The position numbers were made by a program, and so were the translations under genes. This document shows, piece by piece, positions 23,187 through 33,926 of a DNA stretch of 64,000 bases. Under the pieces are notes generated by a model, which did no database searches, was not told where the DNA came from, and saw nothing but the letters and a program-made list of their open reading frames with translations. This DNA comes from Cephalopachus bancanus (taxonomy: Eukaryota > Chordata > Mammalia > Primates > Tarsiidae): positions 5,642,001-5,706,000 of the forward strand of contig JAPVLO010000007.1 in the NCBI GenBank assembly GCA_027257055.1. The letters are read 5' to 3'. Positions within the stretch are counted from its first letter, which is position 1, and the number at the start of each line of letters is the position of its first letter.

Positions 23187-23199
23187 CTTCATCTGGTTC

Positions 23200-23490
23200 A
23201 TGGCTACTGATTATTCTTCAAATCTCAGCTCAAATGCCACTTCCTCCAAGGAGCTGTCCCTGACCTTTCAGACTGCCTCAAGTCTCATGAGCTCTGTCCC
23301 TCTCCTTGGTAGCTCTTCACAGCTACTATGCTTTTGTGTCTCTTAGATTCATATCTTTCTTTCCCACCTAGATCATCCATGAGAGTTGTTTTTCTTTACC
23401 ATTTCTTCTGTATCTTCTTGCAGAGTTGTAGGTGTAGCAGGCACCTATGACTACATTTTAATACATGCAAAGATGAATGAATGGAAGGAA
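23200..23490 (+). repeat. L2 LINE 3' region
   Basis: 'caaatctcagctcaaatgccacttcctccaaggagctgtccctgacc' is a classic L2 block. It is followed by a degraded tail with 'cctagatcatccatgagag'. Confidence 0.85.
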
Positions 23491-24395
23491 AGATGAATGT
23501 GAGTTGGGGATGGATTACAAAGTGTCCCTGTGGGTCTGTGGAGTTCATGGATGCAAAGGATCTTATATCTTGCCAGCATCAATCTGAATGCTGACAGACA
23601 TCATGGAGGAAAGTGCTCACTATAGTTGAATCCCTGTGCAGTGGTGTCCTGAGGGAGTTCCTTGGGGTGTTGCCCACAGGAGTGGCCTTGTTATATGTGC
23701 TTAGTTTATGTCCCTTATTCCCTTCTCACAAGCCTTGTCTGACAATCAATTTAGATGCCACTCTGGCCACAAGCTCCTGGTGTATTTGAGGGTTGCTGGG
23801 GGCCCCTGGGGAAGATGAACTTCATCCAGACACACTGGGAACGGGAGGCCTCTCTTCATCTTGCACTGCTGAGATGGGCACGCCAACTCCTCCCACTGTT
23901 CTGGGAAAGTTGGCACCCAATGATGCTGACAAGTTGGACAGAATTCAGAAGGAACAACTGCCACATGCTTTCTCGGGAGTTCTGGCTGTCACTATGGGAA
24001 GCGTCACAACTCGAGTTGAAGACAAGAAAACATAATTAAAATAGAGTTCCTGTCCCTCCATACATTAGAAGTGTTTAATTTTACTCTATGTGACAGTCTG
24101 TCGTAGGAGAAGACCATGATGAAGTCAGGTTGCACAGGGTCAGTCAGCACTTACACTCCTGGTGAGCCCTCACCTCCAGACAGAAAGACTGCCTGGCTTC
24201 TGCTTCCAGAGTTCAGGAACACTGTCTTGGTCCAGAATGATGTCTGTCATGGACTAGATACCAGATGGCAACTGCCACTCATGGTCTCACATGCCTTAAA
24301 GAAGAAAAACATCTTTGAAGGTTTCAGTTCCAAATATTCACAGCATAGGGACAGGAGAGTAATAAACAAAAAGAAGGATCATCTCCTGAGCACCT
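23491..24395. other. Unassigned sequence
   Basis: No gene recognised. Two overlapping plus-strand frames of 94 and 80 codons (23755-24039, 23793-24035) have no recognisable domain. Confidence 0.4.
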
Positions 24396-24560
24396 GCTCT
24401 GGGACAATTAGTTGATACTTATTATCCCACTTAATTGCTATTGCAGCAACTCAGAGAGATGTTTTCTATTGTCCCCCCTGCCCAATTGTGTAGGTAAGAA
24501 AAGTGAGTTTCAAAGTAATGCTATTCCTAGCCCAAGGACACCAATCTCAGACATTGGAGT
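24396..24560 (+). repeat. MIR SINE fragment
   Basis: 'ctgagcacctgctctgggac', 'ttatcccacttaattgctattgcagcaa' and 'gtaggtaagaaaagtgag' in MIR order. Confidence 0.7.
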
Positions 24561-24909
24561 GCAAAACCACAAGGGTCATAGGGATGATGGACAGAATCAG
24601 AATCATGGTGGGTGTTCAGATGAAGAGTAAAGAGGTACTCTCTAGTGAGAACAGTAGACAGCCCCAAGACAGCCTGCCATCAGAGAAGAACACAGTGGAG
24701 CAAAAGTGCAAGACTTGTGGCTGAGTGGAGCCAAGTTTCTCTGGGGCCAGAATGTGAATAGGGGAACTGTGGGTAATGAATGGCCTTTCCAACAAGGTCA
24801 GACCTGCCTCTCCCACCAATCACTGCCATGGCACTGGGACTTTTATTCTAAGCTCTTGCTACTGTTGAAATCATGCATTGATTTAAGTGATTAGTCAGTT
24901 TATGCCAGA

Positions 24910-25172
24910 GATAGAGGGATGGGTGGACAGATGGATGGCTGGCTGAATAGATGGCTGGCTGACTGGCTGGCTGGCTGGATGATGGATGGATAGATGGATG
25001 GATAAATGAATGGGTGAATAAATGGATAAATAGATGACTGGATGGACAGATGGATGGATGGCTAAATGGATGGATAGATGAATGGATGGATGGATGGATG
25101 ATGAATGGATGGATGGATAAACAGATGAATAGATGAATAAATGGATGGATGATGGACAAATGGACAGACATC
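24910..25172. repeat. Degenerate (GGAT)n tract
   Basis: About 260 bp of GGAT/GGCT/GAAT/AAAT tetranucleotides, grading from GGCT-rich near 24950 to AAAT-rich in the right half. Short Ile/Pro/Ser-rich frames on the minus strand come from this repeat. Confidence 0.95.
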
Positions 25173-25859
25173 AAGGGTAAGGGCAGTTTATGGAGAATCT
25201 TGAGGGCCAGGGTAATCAGGGAGGACTTTGGGAGTCTGTGGATTTCGGACTGTGCTATGGTATAGGTTGGCAAATATGGCAAAAGTTAAGCTTTAGTATA
25301 ATAGGAAATAGAATGGGTAAGTTTTGTTTTTTCCTTTGTTGCAAGTCGGCAAATATTTCAAAGCCTAACTCTCCTCCTCCTGTCCTATTATCACTCAATC
25401 ACTAATTCCTGTCAGGTCTGACTATGCCTTGAATGACACCATTTTTTTTTTGATGGTTGTCCAAGTCGCCAACACATGGCTCTTAACAGGCCTCTCTTGT
25501 ATGCTCTCACTCCCCTCCAATGTGTCTACAAGGCAGTCAACACAACCTTCCTAAGATGCAGATTTGTGTGGTGGTTCCCGTGCTCCTCTGAATCATAGCT
25601 ATCAGTTGGAGTCTCTTTTGTAGGCAGGTCTCCCATGACTTTTGTTGGGCATTCTCAAAGCATTGGGTTTTCCTGTCATAATGCTGATCATATGGTGTGA
25701 CGAAGTTTAAATTATTTGTTTTCTTCTGCTTAACTCTAAAGTTCATGGAGGTCTGTCCACCACTGTGTCCCTGATAATGTGCTCAGCTCTTATAGGAAAT
25801 TGAGAAACAGGCATTGAATTAATAACTATTGGTGAAAGAGATGCCATACTCCCATGGAG
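25173..25859. other. Unassigned sequence, possibly old L2 traces
   Basis: 'gtccctgataatgtgctcagctc' near 25770 might be an L2 remnant. No other assignment. Confidence 0.35.
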
Positions 25860-26070
25860 CAATCAGGTTGTTTAACGAAGTGTCTATCCTGGATACCAGA
25901 TCCAAAATTCCTGGTTCAAACCCTGGGTTCTCCACTTATTAGCTGTATAATTTGGAGCAAGTTCTTTGGTTTATCAAATTTCAGTTTTCTCTTTATACAA
26001 GGAGTGCTAATAACAGCACTGACTTCAGAGGCTGACGTGACAAGAGAATGTAAAACCATGTCTAGTATAA
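25860..26070 (+). repeat. MIR SINE fragment
   Basis: 'ctggttcaaaccctgggttctccacttattagctgtataatttgg' to 'tttcagttttctctttatacaaggag' is the 5' and core portion of MIR. Confidence 0.82.
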
Positions 26071-26499
26071 GAAACCTCTGGATAGACATTAGGTGTGACC
26101 GTCAATCCAAGGGAAGAATGAACAGGGAAGAGAAATAGCTTGTGATTCAGATCAAAGCTGGAGTTACTAACTGTGCTTTAAATTTTCTGAAATTAATTTG
26201 CATGTGAAATTGTATTTTCTGAGTGAATGCTTGTGCAATGTGTGGTGATGTTGGTCTATCCAATGTGCTATTTATTTTATATGTGTGCCTTTAATCAAGA
26301 TTAGAAAAGAATCTAAGTGAAAAAAACTGTTGTAAAATAAATGACTTTCTGGTAAAAGTTAACTGTTCCCATTTGGTAGGGAGTGAGAAAATTGGAGTTT
26401 TGACAGGGCTCCAGTTGGCAGAAAGATCTGAGGGTTTCTTTGTATATTGGGTACCTGGGGGTAAAAGCCAAGGTTCGTGTGAGACTTGTGTGTTTCACT

Positions 26500-26650
26500 G
26501 ATATGAAGCTATGTAACTTTGGGCAAATTCCCTAGTCTCTCTGGGCCTCAGTTTCTTCATCTGTAAAATGGGAATACTGACTGTATTTATCTCATGAGGC
26601 TGTTGTAGGATAAAATGGAAGAAGAATTTAGAGCTTAGAACAGCATGATC
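26500..26650 (+). repeat. MIR SINE fragment
   Basis: 'gggcctcagtttcttcatctgtaaaatggg' followed by 'ctcatgaggctgttgtaggat' is the MIR core. Confidence 0.9.
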
Positions 26651-26786
26651 ACTTTTTGTGTGTGTGTATAAAAATTCAGGGCTCTAGGGTCAAAGAAAAC
26701 TTCTTAATTCAACATTTCCATTTATCAGCTTTCTGTTCTTACTGTCTGTAGGTCAGTTCTACCAAGTACATTGGGAAGTTAAATTT

Positions 26787-27114
26787 AAGATCTAAGTATA
26801 AGCCGGGCTCGGTGGCTCAGCCTGTAATCCCGCGCCTTTGGGAGGCTGAGGTGAGTGGATTGCCTGAGCCTGCGGGTTCGAGACCCGCCTGGGCAGCGAT
26901 ACCTCATCTCTACAATAAATCAAAAAATCAGCCGGGCGTGGTAGCGCATGCCTGTAATTCCGGCTACTCGGAAGGCTGAGGCGGAAGGATCGCCGGAGGC
27001 CAGCGGGTCGAGGCTGCGGTGGCCGGGAGCGGCCACTGCACTCCAGTCTGGGCAACAGAGTGAGACTCCAACTCAAAAAAAAAAAAAAAAAAAAAAAAAA
27101 AAGATCTAAGTATA
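26787..27114 (+). mobile_element. Young Alu SINE (plus) with perfect 14-bp target-site duplication
   Basis: Alu body from 26802 (GCCGGGCTCGGTGGCTCAGC) to about 27074, with a tail of about 27 uninterrupted A. AAGATCTAAGTATA is repeated exactly at 26787-26800 and 27101-27114. Many CpG sites are preserved, for example CCGGGCGTGGTAGCGC, CGGCTACTCGG and GGATCGCCGG. It looks closest to a source consensus for the local Alu type. The insertion site (opposite strand TCTT/AA) fits the L1 endonuclease preference. Confidence 0.97.
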
Positions 27115-27619
27115 TGTACCTTCTTTGTGAATATTGTTTTTGACCCTAGATAGAGGTTAAACTTCAGTTACTTAAAAAAAAAATATGCAGGTATTCTCTG
27201 GCAAAAGGCAGAAGAACAGCAGGAAAAACAGCTGCAAAAAGTCAGGATTTCTTTTTTTAATGCATGAGACAGGACTCAAGATGGACATTAGCAAAAGAAA
27301 TAAATTAATGGAAAGTGACAACGTGACAACTGACAAGACTGCTCCTGGTGGAGGAACTGAGGGAGACTCTTGCAGTCACTGCAGCTGCAATCAGGGGGAG
27401 GCAGCATGGGGAAGCTGTCCAGAGCATCATGGTGTCCTAACAGCATACCACGTGTGCACTGAGCGGCCAACTGTGGGGTGGTGAGTGATGCTCACACAGG
27501 AGAGATTCACAAGACACAAGATCTTCAAATCAAGGATGAATAATACAGCAGGAACACGAGCCAATTAAAACCACCCACAGAGGCCAATCTGCCTTCTGAG
27601 AACTCTTACTTGCAGGAGT
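27115..27619. other. Unassigned sequence
   Basis: No repeat or gene recognised. A 99-codon frame at 27185-27484 has no recognisable domain. Confidence 0.4.
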
Positions 27620-27765
27620 CAAGTGATCACTGGGTTCTGTTATTACCCCCACTTTGCAGGTGAAAACACGGAAGTTCTGAAGGCTTAAATGACCTGCTTT
27701 AACTCACAATCACTCAAGAGTGGTCAAGCTAGGACTCAAATCAGAGCCTGTGCTCTGAGGCACCT
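27620..27765 (+). repeat. MIR SINE fragment
   Basis: 'tgttattacccccactttgcaggtgaaaac' to 'gtcaagctaggactcaaatcagagcc' is the 3' half of MIR. Confidence 0.8.
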
Positions 27766-27839
27766 TGTTTGATGAACTTGAAGGCCTTAGATTCAAGCAT
27801 TTTGCTGCTTGCAAATTAGCCCTGTTTCTTATGAGTTGG

Positions 27840-28755
27840 CAGCTCCACTTCTTCGTATCTACTCAAGAGAAACACAAGCATATGTCTATACGAAGACTTG
27901 CTCACACACTTACAATAGCCCCAAACTGGAAACAACCCAAGTACCCATCAACCGGTGAATGGGTGGACAAAATGTGCTATATCTTTACAATGGAATACTA
28001 TTATGTCTGAAAAAGGAGTGAAGTGTTGACACATGCTACAGCATGGAGGAACTTTGAAAACCTCAGGCTAAGGGAAAGAAGCCAGACACAAAAGGTCACT
28101 GTATTCATGTGTTTTGCATTGGTATAAGGTTATCTGAGGCTGGGTCATTTATAAATAAACGAGGCTTATTTGACTTACTGTTCTGCAGTTCTGCATGGTG
28201 CTAGCATCTGCTGGGATTCTGGTGAGACTTCAGGAAATATAAATTCGTGGAGGAAGGTGAAGCAGGAGCAGTCATGTCACATGGCGAGAGCAGAAGCGAG
28301 AGAGAGAGCAGGAGGCGCCAGGCTCTTGTAAACACCTAACTCTCTTGTGAGGAGGGCACCAAGTTGTACATGAGGGATCCGCCCCTTGACACAATCACCT
28401 CCCATCAGGACCCACTTCCAACAGTGGGGATCCCATTCAGCCTGAAACTTGGAAAGGACAACATTCAAACTATATCAACCACTCCTTATATGGTTCCATT
28501 TATGTCCAGAAATGTCCAGAAAAGCCACATTTACAGAAGCAGAGGGTATATCGGGGTTACCTGGGGCTGGGGTTGGGAGAGGGATGAACTGCAGAAAGGT
28601 ATGAGGGGCCTGAATGGAAAGATGGGAATGTCAGAGACTGGTTCATGGTGATGGTGGCATCACCTGGTAAAGTTATAAAAATGACTGAATGGTATGCTCA
28701 AGATGGGCAAATGTGAGATGTAAAATGTACCTCAAGATAGTCATTTAAGGGGGAA
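27840..28755 (+). mobile_element. Old L1 3' end (plus), split by an MST LTR
   Basis: The left part (27840-28099) carries the ORF2 end: 'ctactcaagagaaacacaagcatatgtc', 'ggaaacaacccaagtacccatcaacc', 'tggaatactattatg'. The right part (28478-28755) carries 3' UTR-type sequence: 'tatatggttccatttatgtcc', 'ggttacctggggctggggttgg'. They are ordered and contiguous without the LTR. The frames are broken. Confidence 0.85.
28100..28477 (-). mobile_element. MST-type MaLR solo LTR (minus)
   Basis: Reverse complement of an MST/THE-family LTR: 'ggtataaggttatctgaggctgggtcatttataaataaa', 'gtcacatggcgagagcagaag', 'gccaggctcttgtaaacac', 'gaggagggcaccaagttgtacatgagggatccgcccc' and 'tccaacagtggggatccca'. It starts TG and ends CA. 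Flanks GTCAC and ACCAC could be a decayed 5-bp target duplication. Confidence 0.88.
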
Positions 28756-31380
28756 AAAACCCAACAGCTCTGTCTTATACCATTGGGTGATTTTCCTCAT
28801 TCAAAAAAGAGGCCTGGTGCTTTTGGAAGTCCACCAATAATTCAGAGAACATTCTGAGAACATGAATATAGCTGAGTGTTGCTTTCCCGCGGCGTTCTCG
28901 GGTAACATTTCCTGGGAAGTAGAGTGCGAAGAGGATCCAGATGACAAGACAGCCAGCAGAAGGAAGGACTGGCACGGGTGCAGACAGGACACACGCGATG
29001 CCTGTGTTTCGAAGTTCCACACTCCACTGTCAAGAGTGTGTCAAGCTTTTAGGGTGTCAGACCCGCAGCTGGACCCACAGGCTGGGCGTTTGCACAGTCT
29101 GAGTCTGTATTTTCTGGATGGCATCACAGGTTGTTTATGGCATGATGAAAGCTCTTGATTTCTGGCAGGATCTGGCTCAACGATGTCTGACTGTGGCTGG
29201 GTTCCAAGGTGGTCATCTGACTTAACTGGGGGATGGCAGATGGGCAGGCCATCAAATTTCACTAGGCAGGAGCTGGTACAGCAGCTGTCTGCCTCCCCTC
29301 ACACCTCTGTCCATCCAGCTTCCAGCAATTCTGCAGTCCCTGGAGTGAGGGCAAAGCGAGTCCCAGGGAGCCAGGAATGATGGTGTGTGCTACCTGCCTC
29401 ACCCAGGTCTTGGCCATTGTCCTCAAGGGCTGCCGCTCTGTCAACTCGACCTTGTTCCCTTGTAGGAAGTGCCCAGACCACTGAAATCCATGTCCTCTCT
29501 GCTCCTAGGCAGAGAGCTGGCAGGTCAGTACAGTGACACCATTTCGTATAAACTTGTGGGACAGGCAGGCCTGGAGATGTCAGTGTTCTTAGTGATTAAA
29601 CCAGACAGGACTCTTTCAGTGACAAGCGATGGTGGTGACCAGGAGAGAGTTACAGAAATTTGCAGACTTACAAAAAGGCAAAGTCTTAGCCAAAAAGCTT
29701 CTGCTGCGGCTGCATCCAGGGGCTCAGAACTGTCACTCTGTCTCTAAGCTGCTTCCTATCAGTGGTATCATGCTCACTCCAGCTCTCTTCTTAGGGTGAC
29801 GAAGATGACCCCCCGGGGCAACAGGCTGACTTAATCCGGACAGCACGGAAGGATGGTTAATCTTCTTTCCTAGATTTACTTCCAGTAAAAGTCTTAGGAG
29901 GGCCCATCTTTGAACAAAGGGGCTGTCATACTCCAGGTGGCTGGGTCTGGAACAGGTGTCAGCCTTCAAGAGTCAGAGAAGCCAGGGAGGGGGGAAGCGG
30001 GAAGGGGGTGAACTAGAATTAGAGACCACGTGACGCAGGAGGTCAGCTTCTCCGGAACATGACTAGAGAAATGAAGGGACATGAGGCAGTCCGGTCTGCC
30101 TATGCCATGCCACATCTTCCCCACCAGTGGACACAATGGGGTTCACTTGGCGCTTGTCCACAAAGCTCTGCTGCCTCACGAGTGGCCTCAAAGGAAGGCA
30201 GCATTTTTCCTTCTAGTACCTGTGTGCAGTGTCGAGGTGGGACTCTCTGTCTGGCATGAGTCCCTGGCCATCATAGGGAGGTCACCATGGCCTTTAGGAT
30301 GGGCCCCTGTCCGTGATATCTGGGGGCTGCTGGGCATGTGTAGACACAGTCAAGTCAGAAGTCTGCTCTCCTGGACCAGAGGGCAGACTGAATAGGGTAG
30401 GACAGGTACTCTGGGCCGTCCCCAGCACTGTGTACCTCCCCTACCCCATCCCACTTCATGGTTAGCTTTGCATGCATTCCTGGGATCTAAGCAGGCTTAC
30501 ACTGACTGAAAAATGGCCTCTTCTCTGTACCTCCCCTGCCACACACACATCATACACCCTGCTGCCTTGTGCTTCCCCAAAGCCTGCAGTCATCCCTGAG
30601 ATCAACAGGGGGCAGTGGAGGACCCTGGGATTTCACATGCTACCCTGGGCTGCCCCTATGTTGACAGTTGTTCATGTGAGGGCTGTTACCCGGGTTCTCT
30701 CCTGTTCTGGCAGTGAGTTCGTGTGGGTCCCGCCTCCTTATCCTTGAGTCTGAGCATGGCATCCCCTGTTGGCTGGTCCTCGGCTCTCAATGGAGAAGAC
30801 AGAGCTGTGAGCTGGGATTTTCATCACAAAACAGACAGTGAACCAAAACTCCCAGGCTGGGTGGATGGGACAGGTGAAGTCACATTGAGCCTTGAAGAGC
30901 AAGTAACTTGTCATTCCTCCATAATCTGGGTGCCATTTCTGACTTTGAAAAGCAGGAAAGGCATTTTTGGGGGATGTTTGCTTCAACAAGGAACCAATGG
31001 CGAGGAGAAGTCTGGTACTCCCTCTTTATTGTTTTGTGTTTTCAAAGCTCTGGGAATGCCACAATTTGATTTGGATGGGGTGAGGGATGGTGACAAACAC
31101 TTGGAAACGTGTCTTTCTGTTCCTTCCTGTGCTTCCAACACGAACAGCTGTTCTATACTTCAATTACCTTTTGAAAAGCTACAAATCAAAGATTCAAACA
31201 AGGCTAGGTTGACTGTCTTTTACTGAGACAGGCTGTTGTGGGCCTCAGGGCCCCATGTTCATTCAGCACCTGTGCCTGTGCACCGCATCACCATTTTGTG
31301 TTAGGGGCCAGTGGGGTCTTGGAAGTCATCTGTGACATGCCCCTGCTTGTCAGTTGAGGATATCAGGCTTGAAATGCAGC
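28756..31380. other. Anonymous sequence, locally GC-richer
   Basis: About 2.6 kb with many short overlapping frames on both strands (60-167 codons) that follow GC content and show no recognisable domain. The largest is 30723-31226, 167 codons. 30866-30897 (ATGGGACAGGTGAAGTCACA and on) recurs in altered form at 33186-33215. Confidence 0.4.
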
Positions 31381-31474
31381 AGGTCTAGCACAATTTTATC
31401 CACTGAAAGCCCTGCCCTGGATAAATTCCTATACCCTTGCCTGTACCCAGTGGTGTTCATAGGGCTGGGGTCAT
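31381..31474 (+). repeat. Locally duplicated 94-bp segment, copy A
   Basis: Starts AGGTCTAGCACAATTTTATC and ends AGGGCTGGGGTCAT. It recurs at 33092-33187 and, shortened, at 33217-33290. No repeat family recognised. Confidence 0.85.
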
Positions 31475-31569
31475 TTTTATATTTGAGGAACGAAGGGTAA
31501 TAAAAAAGAAATTAACTGAAATTTTAGCATGTAGGCTAGTTTGCAAATGTGGAATCCATGAATAATAAG

Positions 31570-31672
31570 GCTCAATTATACTAAAAACCTCTGAACTGTG
31601 TACTTAAAAAGTAAACTCCAAGGTATATGAATGGTTAAATTTTTTCTGAATAAAGCTGTTGTTTAAAAAATA
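31570..31672 (+). repeat. Old L1 3' terminal fragment
   Basis: 'ctgaactgtgtacttaaaaagtaaac' and 'gtatatgaatggttaaa...ctgaataaagctgttgtttaaaaa' match the extreme 3' end of old L1M elements. Confidence 0.65.
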
Positions 31673-31799
31673 TGTAACAAAAAGAAGAAAGGAAGGAGGA
31701 AATTTACTTGACTTTTTGCCCATAAGGTTGTCATACTGAAACAGGCTCAACTTCTCCATAGAACTAATGATTACAGTTGTTTGAATAAACATAGGAATT

Positions 31800-32180
31800 G
31801 ACCTTCCTGACATTAAAGATAGAAACTTTGCCTTATCTGAGTTCCTTTCTCAGGAAACCAACACTCAGGCCTGTACTATCAAGAGACTAAAACTCACCAG
31901 ATCACAGCATCCAGACAATCCCAACCCCACCTGCGTTCCAACTTCTCTTTCTTCCCCCTCCAAGTTCTTGTTTTCTACATTCCTGCCCCACCCACTATAT
32001 AAAACCCTGGCTTCAGTGAAAAAGGGAGACCAGTTCGAGAATGAATCTCCCATTCTCCTTGGCTGATATCACCCAAATCAAAAGCCTTCTTTCTTGGAAA
32101 TACTGGTTGTTTCTACAATTGGTTTTCTGTGCAGTAAGCAATAGGAACCCAACCAGCCTTTGGCATTTGGTGACAATAGT
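31800..32180 (+). mobile_element. Possible ERV1-type LTR
   Basis: 'tcaggaaaccaacactcaggcctgtactatcaagagactaaaa', 'cttccccctcc', 'cctgccccacccactatataaaaccctggc' (TATA box at about 31996-32003) and 'aaaagccttctttcttgg' are laid out like a class I endogenous retroviral LTR. The end 'tttggcatttggtgaca' is followed by what could be a primer-binding site. No internal genes follow. Left border and family are uncertain. Confidence 0.5.
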
Positions 32181-33091
32181 TTATCGAGAGCTAACATAAT
32201 TTCATTGACCATTGGACTACAAACTCGGTGATGGAAGATACAGAGAAACAAAAATAGAGTGAGACTCAGCTCGTGTTCTAGGAGCCCGTGCTGTTGGATG
32301 GAAAGTGGGTTGCATTGGCTAGGATTAGGCTCAGCTGCATGTGTCAGAAAACAAAAGTTAACAGTAGCTTAAACAGGCAAGGTTTTTCTTTCTCTCCATT
32401 CAGGTCTGGTCCTACAAATTCTTCAAGGACCAGATCCCTTAACTGGTGAGGGGGGTGGGTCCATCTGCAGGAACTGGTCTCCCTGGGCAGGCTTCAAGGT
32501 GATAGCAAATGTAGTCCCAAGGCCATGCCTAGCTGGAAGGGAGATTGCTTTGTAAAGAACATTTAATGGGATACTGCCATGCCCCCTCATTTACATGTTA
32601 TCTACAACTGCTTTCATGAGTTGCAAGGGCAGAGTTGAGTAGTTGTGACAGAGACCATATGGCCCACAGAGCCTAGAATATTTACTTTCTGGCTTTTTAC
32701 AGAAAATGTTTGCCAACTCACCCTCACCTATTCCCTCACTTAGTACCATGTCCTTCTCCTCCTTACTCCCAAGTGTGTCTGAGAGGTTAGTGAACCACAC
32801 AGAGATTCTCATGTATTGGGGCACAGGCATGCATTTCTTGGGGCAAGGATGTTTATTTTGGGAGGAACATTTTACCTGTGCTGGAACATGTGATCACTAT
32901 GCTTTCGGTTTATGAGAAAGTAAAACCTGGTTGCTATAGTCAAAGAATAGCTCTGCCATATGTAGTTAGCTTACTTAGCTATAGGTTGTGATTGTTATTA
33001 ACATATGGAGCCAAGTCCCGCATCAAGATCCCAGTAACTTTTTTGTCCCCAGTTGAAAAGTTAGGCAACACTAGACAATGTTTTGATGGTG
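32181..33091. other. Unassigned sequence
   Basis: 32310-32560 ('gtcagaaaacaaaagttaacagtagcttaaacaggcaagg', 'gcaggcttcaaggtgatagc') has the feel of a very old interspersed repeat. Nothing else recognised. Confidence 0.35.
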
Positions 33092-33290
33092 TAGGTCTAG
33101 ATCAATTTTATCCACTGAGAACCATGCCCTAGATAAATCCCTATGCCCTTGCCTGTACCCAGTGGTGTTCATAAGGGCTGGGGTCATGGGACAGGTAAAG
33201 CCACATTGAGGCTTGTAGGTCTAGCACAATTTTATCCACTGAGAGCCATGCCTTGGATAAATCCCTATGCCCTTGCCTATACCCAGTGAT
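33092..33290 (+). repeat. Tandem pair of the 31381-type segment, copies B and C
   Basis: Copy B is 33092-33187 and copy C is 33217-33290. Both begin AGGTCTAG. B extends beyond copy A with GGGACAGGTAAAGCCACATT and on (33188-33216), which resembles 30869-30897. C stops abruptly at CCCAGTGATG, where the next duplicated block begins. B plus its extension is a 125-bp unit of which C is a partial second repeat. Confidence 0.85.
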
Positions 33291-33457
33291 GATACATTCT
33301 TACTTTTGAGTAATGTTTGCATTCAGTTAAATATATATAGGACTCTAAAAATGTATACACATTTACAGTATGATGTTCACTCAAAAGATGATGTTAATCA
33401 AATAAATGCTAGCCATGCAACAGGCAGAAAAGTAAAAAAAAAATGGTGGAATCACAG
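33291..33457 (+). repeat. Duplicated block E', paired with 37970-38132
   Basis: GATACATTCTTACTTTTGAG through GGAATCACAG aligns in order with 37970-38132 in the same orientation. By eye roughly nine of ten positions agree. An A-rich patch at 33433-33443 is expanded relative to the partner. Confidence 0.88.
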
Positions 33458-33905
33458 CACTCTGTCCTGAAGAGGAGATTCATGCAGTTTTTTTTTCTTC
33501 TTCTCTCTACATTTCTGTAATGACCTCCCATAGGGTAGAAACTCCATCATCATCACTATCAGATGACGTCATCCCGAGTACCCTGGACATCAAGGGGATG
33601 GCCCTGGTAGTATTTTGTGGGTGATTTCTCCTTCCTAGCACAGCTGAAGCCATCAAGTCTCCTAACAGCATTATACACGTTCTGGGAGCTTCAATCTGTG
33701 TCTCCCAAAGTACACACAACCTGGTGGTGTATGAAGTGGTTTCAGGGAACCCATGAACAGTTAACTTGTGTTTCTAAAAATCAAACGGCTCTTTAAATGT
33801 ATATTAGAAAAAATGTTAATTAGCACATAAAACTCTTAATTTTACTGATATTATAGTGTAGGATGAGGGTAGATATATTAATGTTTGAAAAAAGTGAGCT
33901 GATTT
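33458..33905. other. Unassigned, AT-rich pre-insertion flank
   Basis: No repeat or gene recognised between the duplicated block and the L1 target site. Confidence 0.4.
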
Positions 33906-33926
33906 AAAGAAAGTGATTAAGACCAA

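Noticed and set aside
28860..29010. CpG-rich promoter
   Set aside because: Only a few CpGs over a short distance. No TATA, exon or sustained CpG island.
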